Shown in pieces: positions 9,301-18,100 of a stretch of 46,811 bases of DNA. Made by a program: the position numbers and the translations under genes. This stretch comes from an uncultured cyanobacterium (GTDB lineage Bacteria; Cyanobacteriota; Cyanobacteriia; Cyanobacteriales; Nostocaceae): NCBI GenBank assembly GCA_903903925.1, contig CAIVAU010000260.1, positions 1 through 46,811 of the forward strand, read 5' to 3'. Under the pieces are notes generated by a model that made no database searches, had not been told where the DNA came from, and saw nothing but the letters and a program-made list of their open reading frames with translations. Each line of letters starts with the position of its first letter. Within the stretch, counting starts at the first letter, position 1.

Positions 9301-9565
9301 AAGGGAGGGGTTGATTATTGGCAGTCGGCAGAGCAAAGTATTTAGGGGATAGGCGATCGCTTAATTGACCTGCTGATTCTTTGATTCCCAACTCCTGCGC
9401 TAAAAAAGTTGCCAATTCAGCTTGTGCCAAATGTCCAGGGTGAATCTGTTGATTATTGACGCGGCTTCCTTGAAGGACAGGGGTTTCTACCCATAGGTAA
9501 AAAGACCCTGGCTGAATAAAGTCACTGACCGCATTCGGTATCCAAGTACCATGAAGGACTTTCAT
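6365..9565 (-). CDS. SNF2-family DEAD/DEAH-box helicase/translocase
   Basis: 1066 aa, ATG at 9563-9565. The C-terminal half carries the complete SF2/SNF2 motor: Walker A in DDMGLGKSVQV near residue 610, Walker B DEAQNIKNP near 717, LTGTPVENRL, LRRVKTDQSI, and helicase C with SLKAGGVGITLTKANHVFH and ATDRAFRIGQKKNV near 1000. The N-terminal 550 residues match the type of extension found in bacterial SNF2 proteins. These ATPases translocate on duplex DNA and remodel protein-DNA complexes; the bacterial substrate is generally unknown. It is the first gene of a minus-strand group with the antitoxin-like and SWIM genes (gap 103 bp). All motor residues appear intact. Confidence 0.93.
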   Translation of the reverse strand: MKVLHGTWIPNAVSDFIQPGSFYLWVETPVLQGSRVNNQQIHPGHLAQAELATFLAQELGIKESAGQLSDRLSPKYFALPTANNQPLPSPELTKYLEVETPEDYEGFEYWKIDCYEAVVNTKTDSSQTPQAINVIKLLNDIHFLALYNSNEIQLGSDLLFWYHYTQAFKQVILKDQYIPALKYRQLEVTKTKKKGKQQTSQPFEIYATWEIISLAYESNIKKYLDYIPLICVSGSVAPSDPVELFDKETLLRHFSESLLHDLVTHTPSTAAFDKQIADSLLHHCLYPYRHNPLTTEADLEEYKQWIVWKTKITRTQSESPFNLCLQLHSATAENMDDWYMQFLVASKQDPSLKLALADYWTMSQKTKTGVHTQFGKEFETHLLLNLGYAARMYPKLWQGLETDRPTGLGLTLEEAFDFLKESAWVLEDAGFKVIVPAWYTPTGRRRAKIRLKTSAHKQSATKSKTKSYFGLDSLVEYQYNLAIGDQVVTPQEWEQLINAKAPLVHFRGQWMELDRDKMQQLLEFWQSHADEQPQMSLLELLQRSAEAGDEWEVEHDQTLSEMMSKLQDKSQLEPVSDLPLQGTLREYQKRGVSWLQYLERLGLNGCLADDMGLGKSVQVIARLVQERELYRVGEEKSASLLPTLLIAPTSVVGNWEREIAKFAPQLKTMVHHGGDRLQDVDFQGVSLQYDVVITSFTLARKDEKLLSSVEWERIVLDEAQNIKNPKAAQTKAILKLSAKHRLALTGTPVENRLLDLWSIFNFLNPGYLGKEAQFRKSFEIPIQKDNDRVKSATLKKLVEPLILRRVKTDQSIINDLPDKVEQKLYTNLTKEQASLYEVVVKDVEEKLQTAEGIQRKGLILSTLMKLKQICNHPAQFLQDGSEFSQERSHKLSRLAEMVEEAISEGESLLIFSQFTEICENIEKYIKHTFHCNTYYLHGGTNRKRRETMIAEFQEPDTEPSVFILSLKAGGVGITLTKANHVFHFDRWWNPAVENQATDRAFRIGQKKNVFVHKFVAIGTLEERIDQMIEDKKKLSSAVVGSDESWLTELDNEAFKQLIALNKSAIL

Positions 9566-9639
9566 TTTGAGCGTGCCTATTATTGATCAAGATATGGTAG
9601 CGATCAGAATTACTTTATCACCAGAGGTGCTATTATTAG

Positions 9640-10290
9640 ATGCAAAAGCTGAAGGTTAATAATTTTGTGTCTGTCTCCACTCAAAATAGCGTCACCAACC
9701 CCAGGCAAACTCCAGATGTGCCGATGGAGGCAGTTTGGCGCTTCAGTGTTGAACAGTACCACCAGATGATTCGTCTCGACATCCTCACTGAGGACGATCC
9801 TGTGGAACTGTTAGAGGGATGGATAATTTATAAAATGCCAAAAAACCCCCCGCACCCCGCTGCTACAAAACTAACTCTCATTGCCTTGGAGAAGATTGTG
9901 CCGCAGGGATGGTATGTAGACACTCAGGAACCTATTACTTTAGAGGATAGTGAGCCTGAGCCTGATGTTGCCATTATCCAAGGTAACACTCTTGATTATC
10001 TTGATCGCCATCCTAGTTCACAAAACTTAGCTTTAGTTGTTGAAATTGCTGATTCTTCCCTTGAGAGAGACAGAACGATCAAAAAAAGGGTCTACGCACG
10101 TGCAGGTATTCCGGTTTATTGGATAGTCAATCTTGTGGAAAAACAACTAGAAGTTTACACGGAACCTATCAACTTACCTGAAGAACCAACGTATAAGCAA
10201 CGCAAAGATTATAGCTTATCAGATGAGGTAACTTTGGCGATCGCTGGTCTTGAGGTTGGTCGAATAAATGTGCAGGATTTGTTACCCTAA
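9640..10290 (+). CDS. Uma2-family (DUF820) putative restriction endonuclease-fold protein
   Basis: 216 aa, ATG at 9640. Features of the Uma2 family are all present: the N-terminal EQYHQMIRLDILTEDDPVEL and LLEGWIIYKMP block, then PEPDVAII (the Asp of a PD-(D/E)XK-like core), LVVEIADSSLERDRTIKKRVY (Glu and Lys), and GIPVYWIVNL. This family is greatly expanded in cyanobacteria and its biological role is unsettled. It is divergent from the SNF2 gene with a 74-bp spacer, so the two may share a control region. Confidence 0.88.
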   Translation: MQKLKVNNFVSVSTQNSVTNPRQTPDVPMEAVWRFSVEQYHQMIRLDILTEDDPVELLEGWIIYKMPKNPPHPAATKLTLIALEKIVPQGWYVDTQEPITLEDSEPEPDVAIIQGNTLDYLDRHPSSQNLALVVEIADSSLERDRTIKKRVYARAGIPVYWIVNLVEKQLEVYTEPINLPEEPTYKQRKDYSLSDEVTLAIAGLEVGRINVQDLLP

Positions 10291-10367
10291 AACCCACGAA
10301 TAAGCAAGTTTAATATGAAGTTTTATCAAGATAATTCATATATTCTCTTCCTTGGTTCAAGATCGAA

Positions 10368-10498
10368 GTATGTGAGTAAGAATTCAGGAGTCAGGAGTCA
10401 GAATTTATCTTTCTGTGAGGATCTGTCTTCAGGCTCTTGACGACACTTTGTTATCTCCCGATTGTTTAACAATTCTGACTCCTGTATTCTTACATATA
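10368..10498. repeat. Fold-back element with GGAGTCA heptads
   Basis: The left arm (10368-10406: TAAGAATTCAGGAGTCAGG plus one more heptad) and the right arm (10471-10498, AATTCTGACTCCTG then TATTCTTACATATA) are imperfect inverted repeats around about 64 bp. The arms contain STRR words. It may be a small MITE-like element. Confidence 0.5.
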
Positions 10499-10600
10499 TG
10501 AGCTCGGTTAGTCGGCTCCTCTAGCTGAATTTGGCGAAACCACAGGAGTTAAATTATTACATTTAGGTGATTTACAGGAATAAATATACCGCCGCAGTTG

Positions 10601-10653
10601 GTTTCGACTTCGCTCAACCAACTGAGAGCTCGTGAGTTGAGCGAAGTCGAAAC
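10601..10653. repeat. 18-bp perfect inverted repeat (GTTTCGACTTCGCTCAAC)
   Basis: GTTTCGACTTCGCTCAAC at 10601-10618 and its reverse complement at 10636-10653, with a 17-nt loop. This is a word commonly seen as a dispersed repeat in cyanobacterial spacers. Confidence 0.85.
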
Positions 10654-10690
10654 GGGAGCATCCCAGTTTTGCAAAAAGACGATCAGTAGT

Positions 10691-10736
10691 GTGAGCCGGA
10701 AAGCTCACGTGTACTATAAGCGAGCAAGATGCTCGC
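10691..10736. repeat. Paired short hairpins (GTGAGC/GCTCAC and GCGAGC/GCTCGC)
   Basis: Two hairpins in tandem: GTGAGC 10691-10696 with GCTCAC 10703-10708, and GCGAGC 10720-10725 with GCTCGC 10731-10736. They look like the halves of a dispersed palindromic repeat. Confidence 0.6.
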
Positions 10737-10844
10737 ACTACGAATTTACGCTCATTGGGATGCACCCAGTCGAAACTCACCAACACAGGTATTTTCTTTC
10801 TCGGAAATCAGCTTAAATCTGAGATTTAAAACAGGAGATAAACT

Positions 10845-11081
10845 ATGATGGCACACAAAAATGCAGCCCAGCTTTTGAAAGCAGTCAAACAAGATCACGC
10901 ATTCCAGGAAAGACTAAAAGCAGCATCTAACCCGGAAGCCTTCATCAGGATTGCGCAAGAACGTGGCTATGACTTCACATCTGAAGAATTGGAGAATGAA
11001 CTGAGCAAATTGTCCGACGCAGAGTTGGCTGCTATTGTCAATCCAGGGATGTCACCTCGATATCACATTCATCCTAGGTAA
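10845..11081 (+). CDS. Nif11-type leader peptide, putative RiPP precursor
   Basis: 78 aa. ATG at 10845 is preceded by AGGAG at 10833-10837. The first 65 residues read as a Nif11/nitrile-hydratase-like leader: a helical repeat-rich region (AAQLLKAVKQDHAFQERLKA, then NPEAFIRIAQERGYDFTSEE) followed by the typical LSDAELAAI. The leader normally ends in a Gly-Gly-type cleavage site; here NPG is followed by a short tail of ten residues, MSPRYHIHPR, rich in His, Arg and Pro and without Cys, Ser/Thr clusters or lanthipeptide residues. No modification enzyme is in view. It is convergent with a subtilase gene. The family call is good; a peptide product is inference. Confidence 0.8.
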   Translation: MMAHKNAAQLLKAVKQDHAFQERLKAASNPEAFIRIAQERGYDFTSEELENELSKLSDAELAAIVNPGMSPRYHIHPR

Positions 11082-11396
11082 TCCCTCAATCTGTGGGCGA
11101 TCGCTTCTGATTTCATCCCCAAAACTACCACGAGCGATCGTCCAATCTTTTTGGCTAAAAGTAAGACACGATTGGTCAATTCAGAGATCACCTATTTTGG
11201 CATTAGACAAACCAATAAATGGAAGGCGAAATGTGTTTTGCCATTTGGTAACCTGCTAGACAATTAAGAAAAATTCTCATCTGGATTTTGACCTAAATCC
11301 TGGCGCACAGTAGGCAAAAAAGTGCGCTCAGTTTTTATTCAGGCAACCTGCCCATCTTCACCAAGTTGCTTTATAATAGAATTAATATACTTAAAA
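11082..11396. other. Spacer of 315 bp between convergent genes, no gene
   Basis: Two HIP1-type sites lie near 11097-11140. A weak hairpin (GCGCAC 11303-11308, GTGCGC 11322-11327), followed by GTTTTTATT, could end transcription from the Nif11 gene. Nothing else is recognised. Confidence 0.5.
11303..11340 (+). terminator. Weak terminator-like hairpin after the Nif11 gene
   Basis: A 6-bp GC stem (11303-11308/11322-11327) precedes a short T-rich run at 11331-11336. It lies 220 bp after the Nif11 stop. Confidence 0.3.
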
Positions 11397-11765
11397 TTAG
11401 GCTACTGGGTGCAAACGTCTTGGTGTACCTAAAGAAACAACCAATGGGTCTGCTTCAAGTTGGTGTAAATCCTCTTCTGTAATTGTCGCTGTCAACAGAT
11501 TGGGTGAAATCTGGGCGCGAACATCAACAAAGCTTGGGATGTAACCAGGTTCAGCCACTTTAATCGTAACTGCCATAGCGTCGTCGCGGCGTTCTTTTAC
11601 CTGAGCCAAACTTGCTAGGTTTGGTTCTACTTTCCGCGCTCCGCTGTCTAACGATTTAATTAAGTGTAAAGTTTTTCGTGTCATAGCTACGACAAGGTCA
11701 TTACATAGTATGTGGTTATTGTGTGCGACTTCGCTCACAGTATATTTTATGCCCAGCCCCATCAT
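11397..11765 (-). CDS. Propeptide/inhibitor-like partner of the adjacent subtilase
   Basis: 122 aa from the ATG at 11763-11765, one base after the subtilase stop; an alternative ATG at residue 28 (MTRKTLHLIKSLDSGARK) would give a more compact 95-aa domain. The C-terminal half (IKVAEPGYIPSFVDVRAQIS, then EEDLHQLEADPLVVSLGTPR) parallels the N-terminal pro-region of the subtilase next door (VSRLTQIKQSPCVVSLKAAQ), including the VSL motif that ends each domain. Subtilase propeptides fold the enzyme and block its active site, so a free-standing version would be an inhibitor or chaperone. No signal peptide is seen. The similarity is by eye. Confidence 0.6.
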   Translation of the reverse strand: MMGLGIKYTVSEVAHNNHILCNDLVVAMTRKTLHLIKSLDSGARKVEPNLASLAQVKERRDDAMAVTIKVAEPGYIPSFVDVRAQISPNLLTATITEEDLHQLEADPLVVSLGTPRRLHPVA

Positions 11766-11766
11766 A

Positions 11767-13563
11767 TCATATGGATTGCACTGCTAACACTGCCGTGCTG
11801 GCATCTATCGCTCCGTAACCGTAGCGTTCTCTGTCGCTAGGCTGGGGAAAGTTCTTCTTAGTAGAGGCTGCCAAGATCTTACGAATTTGGTCGATAGTCA
11901 GTGTTAGGTTGCGGTTTTGAGCCTCGGCAAGTACTAGTGCTATGACTCCAGTTACCACTGGGGCAGCCATGCTTGTACCCGACATCCGTGTGGTTTGAGT
12001 GACTGTGCCCGAATTTGCTGCCCAAATGTGGTCACCGGGAGCAATGAAGTCTGGTTTTTGCCGCCCGTCTCGCGTTGGCCCAGAACTGGAAAAATATGAC
12101 AAAGGCTTGTTATTTTTGGTAGCGTTATAGGAACCAACGACAATGCTCTTATGTCCGCAGGCGATAGTATTGAGGGTGTGGGTCTTATCGCGGGGGGAAA
12201 CGAAACAGGTCTGATTCCCATCTTCTCTCTCGATCCAAGCATGGAATTTTCCATTGGTTACTTGAATTCCTTTGAGGCGCAGTTTCCAGATGCCTCCTGG
12301 TAAATCCGGTTCCATAAAGACGCAAATGACATTGTCTCCATTATTCGGATCTGACTTGCGGTGGGCAAAGAACATGATAGTGTGATCATCATCGTCGATC
12401 ACCTGACCACTTTCTCCCAGAGAGATCTGACCAAGACTGCTACCATCTGGAGAGAGAATTTCTAGTTGGAATTGATCTTGTCCACTGTACCAGACCTCGA
12501 CCTCTTTCTGCTTTGGGTTATGCTTGGGGATTTCCCACTGTAGGTCAAAGTAACCATCCTGTGTCACGATCCCAGAGGCATGAATACCTGCATCGTAAGA
12601 GTTGCCTGCTGCAATGACTATAGCTCGGTTAGGCTTTGTCGTTACTAAAGCATCGATGCCCTGCTCAACTAGAGTTGTACCATCATGAGGCCCACCATTT
12701 AACCCAAGGCTAAGATTAATGACACAGGGGCGATCGCCAGCAAGATCGAAGATATACGCCATTGCTTCCAGCAGTAATACTGTGTCGCCAAAACACTCCT
12801 GTACAGCCCTTTCACCGTTCTCCACAATTGAATCTACTTCACGCCAAGAGGGTTGGACAAACACGATATCAGATGCTGGGGCTACGCCGGGAATGCCGTT
12901 GCCCTGTCCATTGCCAACAGCAATATCCATAACGTGAGTGCCGTGGGCACCAGATCCTGGTTCGTATCCTAAGACTGCATAGGGATTATTTGCCTGAAGG
13001 GCTTGGTTAATATCATCTTGCTTGTATTCTTGACCATAACCGTAGGGACTGTCATGACTGGAGTTGCCATCTTGGTTCCAGAAAGCCAGCAGCCTTGTGG
13101 AACCATCAGGATGACGAAAATTTTTGTGTACGAAGTCGCAACCGTTGTCAATAATGCCAATCACCACACCATATCCCTGTTCTCCAATGGCATTTTGGGG
13201 CAAGAGGTCTTTCCTTGCAGCAATTTCCTTGAGGGTCGTGTTGAGTGTTGGTTTCAGTGTTTGCGCTGCCTTTAAGCTGACAACGCAGGGGGACTGCTTG
13301 ATTTGCGTTAATCGGGAAACTGGCACTCTGGCTGTAACAATTCGCTCACCAATGGGTGTATTACCCAGATCTGCACCTGGGTACACCTCGTCGATCGCTA
13401 GCCATTCTTCAAGGTTATTTACCTTGGCAATAACTGCAACCTCTCCCGCCTTAGTTGACGCAGTTGCAACGGTCGTCATTCCCCGGCTTTTGCGTTCAAG
13501 TAGTCTTTGCAGTCGAGGGTCAATGTCAGCGAAGATCTCTGTCGATTCAAATTGTAGTTGCAT
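11767..13563 (-). CDS. Intracellular subtilisin-like serine protease (S8)
   Basis: 598 aa, ATG at 13561-13563. The catalytic triad is visible: Asp139 in IGIIDNGCDF, His207 in GSGAHGTHV, and Ser531 in MSGTSMAAPV; the oxyanion Asn is in VIAAGNSYDAG near 319. Residues 1-110 form a pro-region-like domain ending SPCVVSLKAA. A roughly 130-aa beta-rich insert (about 330-470) lies between the oxyanion Asn and the catalytic Ser. There is no signal peptide, so it should act in the cytoplasm unless exported otherwise. It is followed after 3 bp by the propeptide-like gene, forming one operon, and is convergent to the Nif11 precursor gene, a plausible but unproved substrate. Confidence 0.93.
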   Translation of the reverse strand: MQLQFESTEIFADIDPRLQRLLERKSRGMTTVATASTKAGEVAVIAKVNNLEEWLAIDEVYPGADLGNTPIGERIVTARVPVSRLTQIKQSPCVVSLKAAQTLKPTLNTTLKEIAARKDLLPQNAIGEQGYGVVIGIIDNGCDFVHKNFRHPDGSTRLLAFWNQDGNSSHDSPYGYGQEYKQDDINQALQANNPYAVLGYEPGSGAHGTHVMDIAVGNGQGNGIPGVAPASDIVFVQPSWREVDSIVENGERAVQECFGDTVLLLEAMAYIFDLAGDRPCVINLSLGLNGGPHDGTTLVEQGIDALVTTKPNRAIVIAAGNSYDAGIHASGIVTQDGYFDLQWEIPKHNPKQKEVEVWYSGQDQFQLEILSPDGSSLGQISLGESGQVIDDDDHTIMFFAHRKSDPNNGDNVICVFMEPDLPGGIWKLRLKGIQVTNGKFHAWIEREDGNQTCFVSPRDKTHTLNTIACGHKSIVVGSYNATKNNKPLSYFSSSGPTRDGRQKPDFIAPGDHIWAANSGTVTQTTRMSGTSMAAPVVTGVIALVLAEAQNRNLTLTIDQIRKILAASTKKNFPQPSDRERYGYGAIDASTAVLAVQSI

Positions 13564-13682
13564 GGAATAAAGCAGAAAACATGAATTTAAGCCTATAAGT
13601 GTATTTACAGACTCTGATCGGCAAATTTCGGAAGATAAATCACACTTACCGAAAGACGCGCTGGTACTTTATTCCCTATCTG

Positions 13683-15038
13683 CTAAAGCGGTAGCTGGAT
13701 CACAAATTCAGTGCCTTCGCCTAGTTGAGAATTTACCTCAATTATGCCTCCATGTTTTTCTTCGATAATAGACTTTGCAATCGCTAATCCCAACCCTGTC
13801 CCTTTCCCGACTGCTTTGGTCGTAAATAAATCGTCAAAAATGCGGGTTTTCACTTCATCGCTCATTCCCTTGCCATTATCTTGAATCCGGATGATAGCAA
13901 ATTTTGCGGTAGCATCAACTGCTGTACTAATAGTAATACAATTGGGTGAAGATTCAATTTGTTGATAGCTCTTGCCTCGATTGGATTCTTCTATCGCATC
14001 AATAGCATTAGCCAAAATGTTCATGAACACTTGATTGAGTTGTCCGGCATAGCATTCTACCAAAGGCAATTCACCGTAATTTTTCACTACTTGAATTTCT
14101 GGTCGATTTTCATCGGCTTTGAGGCGATATTTGAGAATCAAAATAGTGCTATCGATTCCATCATGGAGGTTAAATGTAATAGGATAATCGCTGTCAGCGC
14201 GGGAAAAAATTCTCATACTCATACTAATTTCGCTAATTCGCTTCACACCTTCCTGCATTGAAGCAATTAAATTTGGTAAATCCATACGAATATATTCTAA
14301 GTCTATGTTTTTAACTCTAGCTTGAATTGCTGGACTAGGATTGGAAAGTTCTTTTTCATATAAATCTAACAAGCTAAATAGGTCTCTTATATAATCCCAA
14401 GCTGGTTGAAGATTGCCTTCTATAAAACAAATAGGATTATTAATTTCGTGAGTAATTCCTGCTGCTAATTTACCGATGATCGACATTTTTTCTTGCTGAA
14501 TTAGGTGCATCTGAGTCTGCTTAATTTGGTGATTTTGCTGCTCAATAATTTTGAGGTCGCGATAGGAACGCAGTGCAGAGATAACGGTAGTAAGTAACTT
14601 TTGGCGCGTCAATTCTACCTTAAGTTTGTAGTCATTGATGTCATACCTGACGATTACAGACTCTTCCGGTGCATCTCCCGGTTGACCAGTGCGAAGAATA
14701 ATTCGCACCAACCGATTTTGTAATTCGTCACGAATGTACTGGACTATTTGTAATCCAGCATCATTCGTTTCCATGACTACATCTAATAATATAAAAGCAA
14801 TATCGAGGTTTTCAAAGAGCAACTGTTTAGCATTTTTACCAGAGTAAGCCGAAAGAATTTGCAACCCTTTGCCTTCAAAAGTAAAATCCTTGAGAGCGAG
14901 TTGAGTGGCCTGATGAATTGCCGGTTCATCATCTACAATTAACACCTTCCAATTTGTCCGAAGATTGAGAATAGACTCTACTGCAGGAAAGGCTTCAGAG
15001 TCATCTAAGAGCAGAATTTCATCATCTTCAATAAACAT
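13683..15038 (-). CDS. Receiver-histidine kinase, two-component signalling
   Basis: 451 aa, ATG at 15036-15038. An N-terminal receiver domain (about 31-155) has the acidic pocket VDDEP near 36 and the phospho-acceptor Asp86 in FILLDVVM. The segment DINDYKLKVELTRQKLLTTV links it to a coiled coil. The HisKA motif GITHEINNP places His197, then N box NILANAIDAIEE, G1 QDNGKGMSD and G2 GKGTGLGLAIA complete the ATPase. There is no membrane segment, so it is soluble. It lies 98 bp downstream of the HstK-type kinase on the same strand, an arrangement that suggests a phosphorelay between them. The output is unknown. Confidence 0.93.
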   Translation of the reverse strand: MFIEDDEILLLDDSEAFPAVESILNLRTNWKVLIVDDEPAIHQATQLALKDFTFEGKGLQILSAYSGKNAKQLLFENLDIAFILLDVVMETNDAGLQIVQYIRDELQNRLVRIILRTGQPGDAPEESVIVRYDINDYKLKVELTRQKLLTTVISALRSYRDLKIIEQQNHQIKQTQMHLIQQEKMSIIGKLAAGITHEINNPICFIEGNLQPAWDYIRDLFSLLDLYEKELSNPSPAIQARVKNIDLEYIRMDLPNLIASMQEGVKRISEISMSMRIFSRADSDYPITFNLHDGIDSTILILKYRLKADENRPEIQVVKNYGELPLVECYAGQLNQVFMNILANAIDAIEESNRGKSYQQIESSPNCITISTAVDATAKFAIIRIQDNGKGMSDEVKTRIFDDLFTTKAVGKGTGLGLAIAKSIIEEKHGGIIEVNSQLGEGTEFVIQLPL

Positions 15039-15045
15039 ATATTAA

Positions 15046-15071
15046 CAAGGGAACAGGGAACAGGGAACAGT
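15046..15071. repeat. Short (GGGAACA)n STRR
   Basis: Three to four copies of GGGAACA immediately upstream of the receiver-kinase gene. It belongs to the heptad family of the window. Confidence 0.75.
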
Positions 15072-15087
15072 AGTTCTGGAATGAACG

Positions 15088-15119
15088 TTTGTCGTTGGCG
15101 CTTTAGCGACAACGACAAA
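15088..15119. terminator. Strong hairpin after the HstK-type gene
   Basis: TTTGTCGTTG (15088-15097) and CAACGACAAA (15110-15119) form a perfect 10-bp stem extended by CGC/GCG around a TTTA loop. It lies just downstream of the kinase stop on the minus strand. No clear U-run follows, so it may be a processing or attenuation hairpin rather than a full terminator. Confidence 0.5.
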
Positions 15120-15136
15120 GAAATTTATCAATTGAA

Positions 15137-18100
15137 TTAGAGACTCCAAGGTAATTTGATTGTAAATAAAGTACCCTGACCTACGTGACTTTCAACATCG
15201 ATCGCACCGCCCAATTTTTGTGTGACAAGATTATAGACAATATGCAAACCGAGTCCACTGCCACCGCGATCGCGTGCAGTGGTAAAAAATGGCTCAAAAA
15301 TTTTTCCCAAGGCTTCAGGGGGAATCCCGCAACCATCATCGCTGTACACTAAGGTCACAGTCTCGTGAGTTTGACTGATATGAATCGCAAGCTGACCAGA
15401 TTCTACTGTTGGATAAGCATGAATCAGGGAGTTATTCAACAAATTTAGTAAAAGTTGAGCAATTGCCCCTGGATAAGTTAAAATTTCTATAGTTTCATCC
15501 CCCGTCACCGTGAGGCGGTGTCCGGCTTGCCGCAATTTTGGACTCAGGCTGGTGAGAATGTCTTCAACATAAGATCTTAGGAAAATTTGGCGCTGTTCTA
15601 AGTTGCTTTGATCGACCGCAACTTGCTTGAAACTTTGGATCAAATCCCCGGCTCGTTGCAAGTTAGTTAGAATTAAATTTGAACAGTCTTCTGCTGTATT
15701 TAAGTAGCTCGTCAAAACAGATTTCTTCAGATGTCCCTCTGTAATGGCAGCTTTAAAAAGTTTAGTTTCTGCTGCTAGGGTAGAAGCGAGAGTAATGCCA
15801 ACACCAACGGGGGTATTAATTTCATGGGCGACCCCAGCCACCAATCCTCCGAGGGCTGCCATTTTCTCAGATTCGACGAGTTTTTTCTGAGCAGATTTGA
15901 GGTCATTCAGGGCTTGAGAAAGTTCGTGGGTACGCTCGATGACTTTATGCTCTAAAGTCTTGTAAAGAGTGGCGTTTTCCAGAGAAATGGCAGCTTGAGT
16001 GCAGAGTAAGTTGAGAATTTCTAGGCGATCGCTAGTGAAAGCAAGAATTGTGAGAGAATTTTCTAAATATAATAGACCAATGAGTTGACCTTGCTTGAGA
16101 ATTGGGGTACACAGCAAGCTTTGGGGAGAATGGTGACTGAAATAGGGATCAGGGGCAAAGATATGGGGAATTTCAGCGCTGGCAATAGTTGATTCTAAAG
16201 TGCGCTCGACGTAGTGAACAATGGATACGGGTAGTTCAAAGCAATGATCTAAAGGTTGAATTTCAAAGGGATGTACCTGAGAGTTAAGATATTGGGAGAC
16301 TACTTTTAAACCACCTTCATGATTGAGGATTAATGCACCCTTATCTGCTCCAGCCGTTGAAACTAGCGCCTGCATAACTTGCTCTACCAATCGCTCCATG
16401 CGAATTTCACTGGTAAAAGATTGGGAAATTTTCAAAATGGTGTCTAGGTCGAGTAAGCCAGAAATGCTGCTACTAGAATGAGAAACCGTGTCTTGAATAG
16501 CAGTCAAGCTTTCTTTGCGGGAGGGTTGAGTGGCAGATTGTAAGATGGGAGCGAGCAGTTGAGAATAGCGTTTTTCTAAGTCAATAATTTTGGCTTTAGC
16601 ACCCCAATAGGCATAACAGTAGTAAGCTTCTTGCATATAGCCTGCGGCGACTTTTTCTTTACCCCAATCGAGATAAAATTTAGCAGCAAGTTCGTTAGCT
16701 AAGGCTTCTTCATGGATGTATTCGTTGGCTTTGGCCCCAGCAATGGCGCGATCGTATAGTTCCATCGCCTCTGCCTGAGAACCCAAAATTTGCTGTCTTT
16801 GTGCTTCGACCAAATGAAATTTATGCAAATAATTGACTGGGGCGTGACTTGCCCACCATGCCATTCGGTCTTGATTGACAGCTACTTTTTCTAGAATTGC
16901 TGCTTGCTCAACTTGTGAGGTATCAGCGTAGTTTGCCAGCAGCGCCAACGAACTGTAGAAGTTCACTAAAGGTACATGAGGCATCCCCACAGCACTATTC
17001 AAATTTTCTGCTGCTTTTTGTGCATACTCTGTTGCTCCCCTGTAGTCCTCAAAGAGAACACTTAGCATCAGTTTGTTCGTATATAGGTGGCAAAGTGCGT
17101 ATAGATCATGGTTTTTAACATGAATCGAGAGCATGATAGTCTCATCATACTGTTGACCAATCAGCCGATAAGGAGTAGTCGCAGTTCCAACCAGATTCAG
17201 CACCACTTGATAACAAATTGCATGGGAATAAGCTGATGCTTCTCGATGAGTTTGATGCACTAGTTGATGACGCAGAGCCATTTCTTTCTCAAGATCCTCT
17301 AATGGTATACCTGCCAAATAAGTGTTGAAGGAAAGTTGAGCAATAGACCAAGCAGCGTGTTCTAAATCCCCACATTCCAAGCCAGCAAAATAAGCTTCTT
17401 GGAGAAAGCTGAAAGTCTCTTTAAAAGGCTGTTTCCAATGCTTAATCACAAAGTTAACGATAAATAATGTGCTGCTCTTTGCGACTCGAACATGCCAACG
17501 CTCAAGTAAACTCATAGCGAGTTGACCAAATTGATACCCAGTATCAATATCTCCAATCACTCCGCATAAAATAGCACCATACAAGGCATAGGCAAAAGGA
17601 GAAACGTCGGCATTGCCAAGCCTGATAGATAGATCAACTTTGGTTAAAATAATCAGCGGTAAGAGTTGCGGAAAAGAATAACAAACTGGAATAATTGCAG
17701 ATAAAATTTGCATACTTGCCAGTCCTTTGGGATCTGTCATCTTGTCAAGATTGACTAAATTCTCAATGGGCTTTTCTGATAAAGATGTCGTAACCTGTTG
17801 TAATTTATGTTGAATATCTTGTGGAGTCGGTTGACTGGGTAGTTCTATGCCTAGGGTTTGTAGCACATTTAAGGCAGTTTGGATCTCCTCTTCATTTCTG
17901 CCTTGGGCGGCATATCCCTGAAGCTGAACCTGATAGGATTTCACTTGATCAAAAGAATGATGAGCCTTGCTAAACACAGCCTGTATAAACTGCTGCATAG
18001 ACTCAAAGTCTCCTAGCAAACAGGCAGCTTCGCCAGCTAGTTCATGGAGTGCCAAGGTCAAATTATACTGATCCTGCCAAGATTCAAGTGTTAATAGATC

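Larger units (their letters stand above)
10291..10844. other. Spacer of 554 bp with nested inverted repeats, no gene
   Basis: No credible gene is seen. It holds an imperfect fold-back at 10368-10498, an 18-bp hairpin at 10601-10653 and two small hairpins at 10691-10736. AGGAG at 10833-10837 belongs to the next gene. Confidence 0.6.

Noticed and set aside
10508..10786. 92-codon minus-strand frame in the hairpin-rich spacer
   Set aside because: It translates inverted repeats, has no Shine-Dalgarno and no protein-like pattern.
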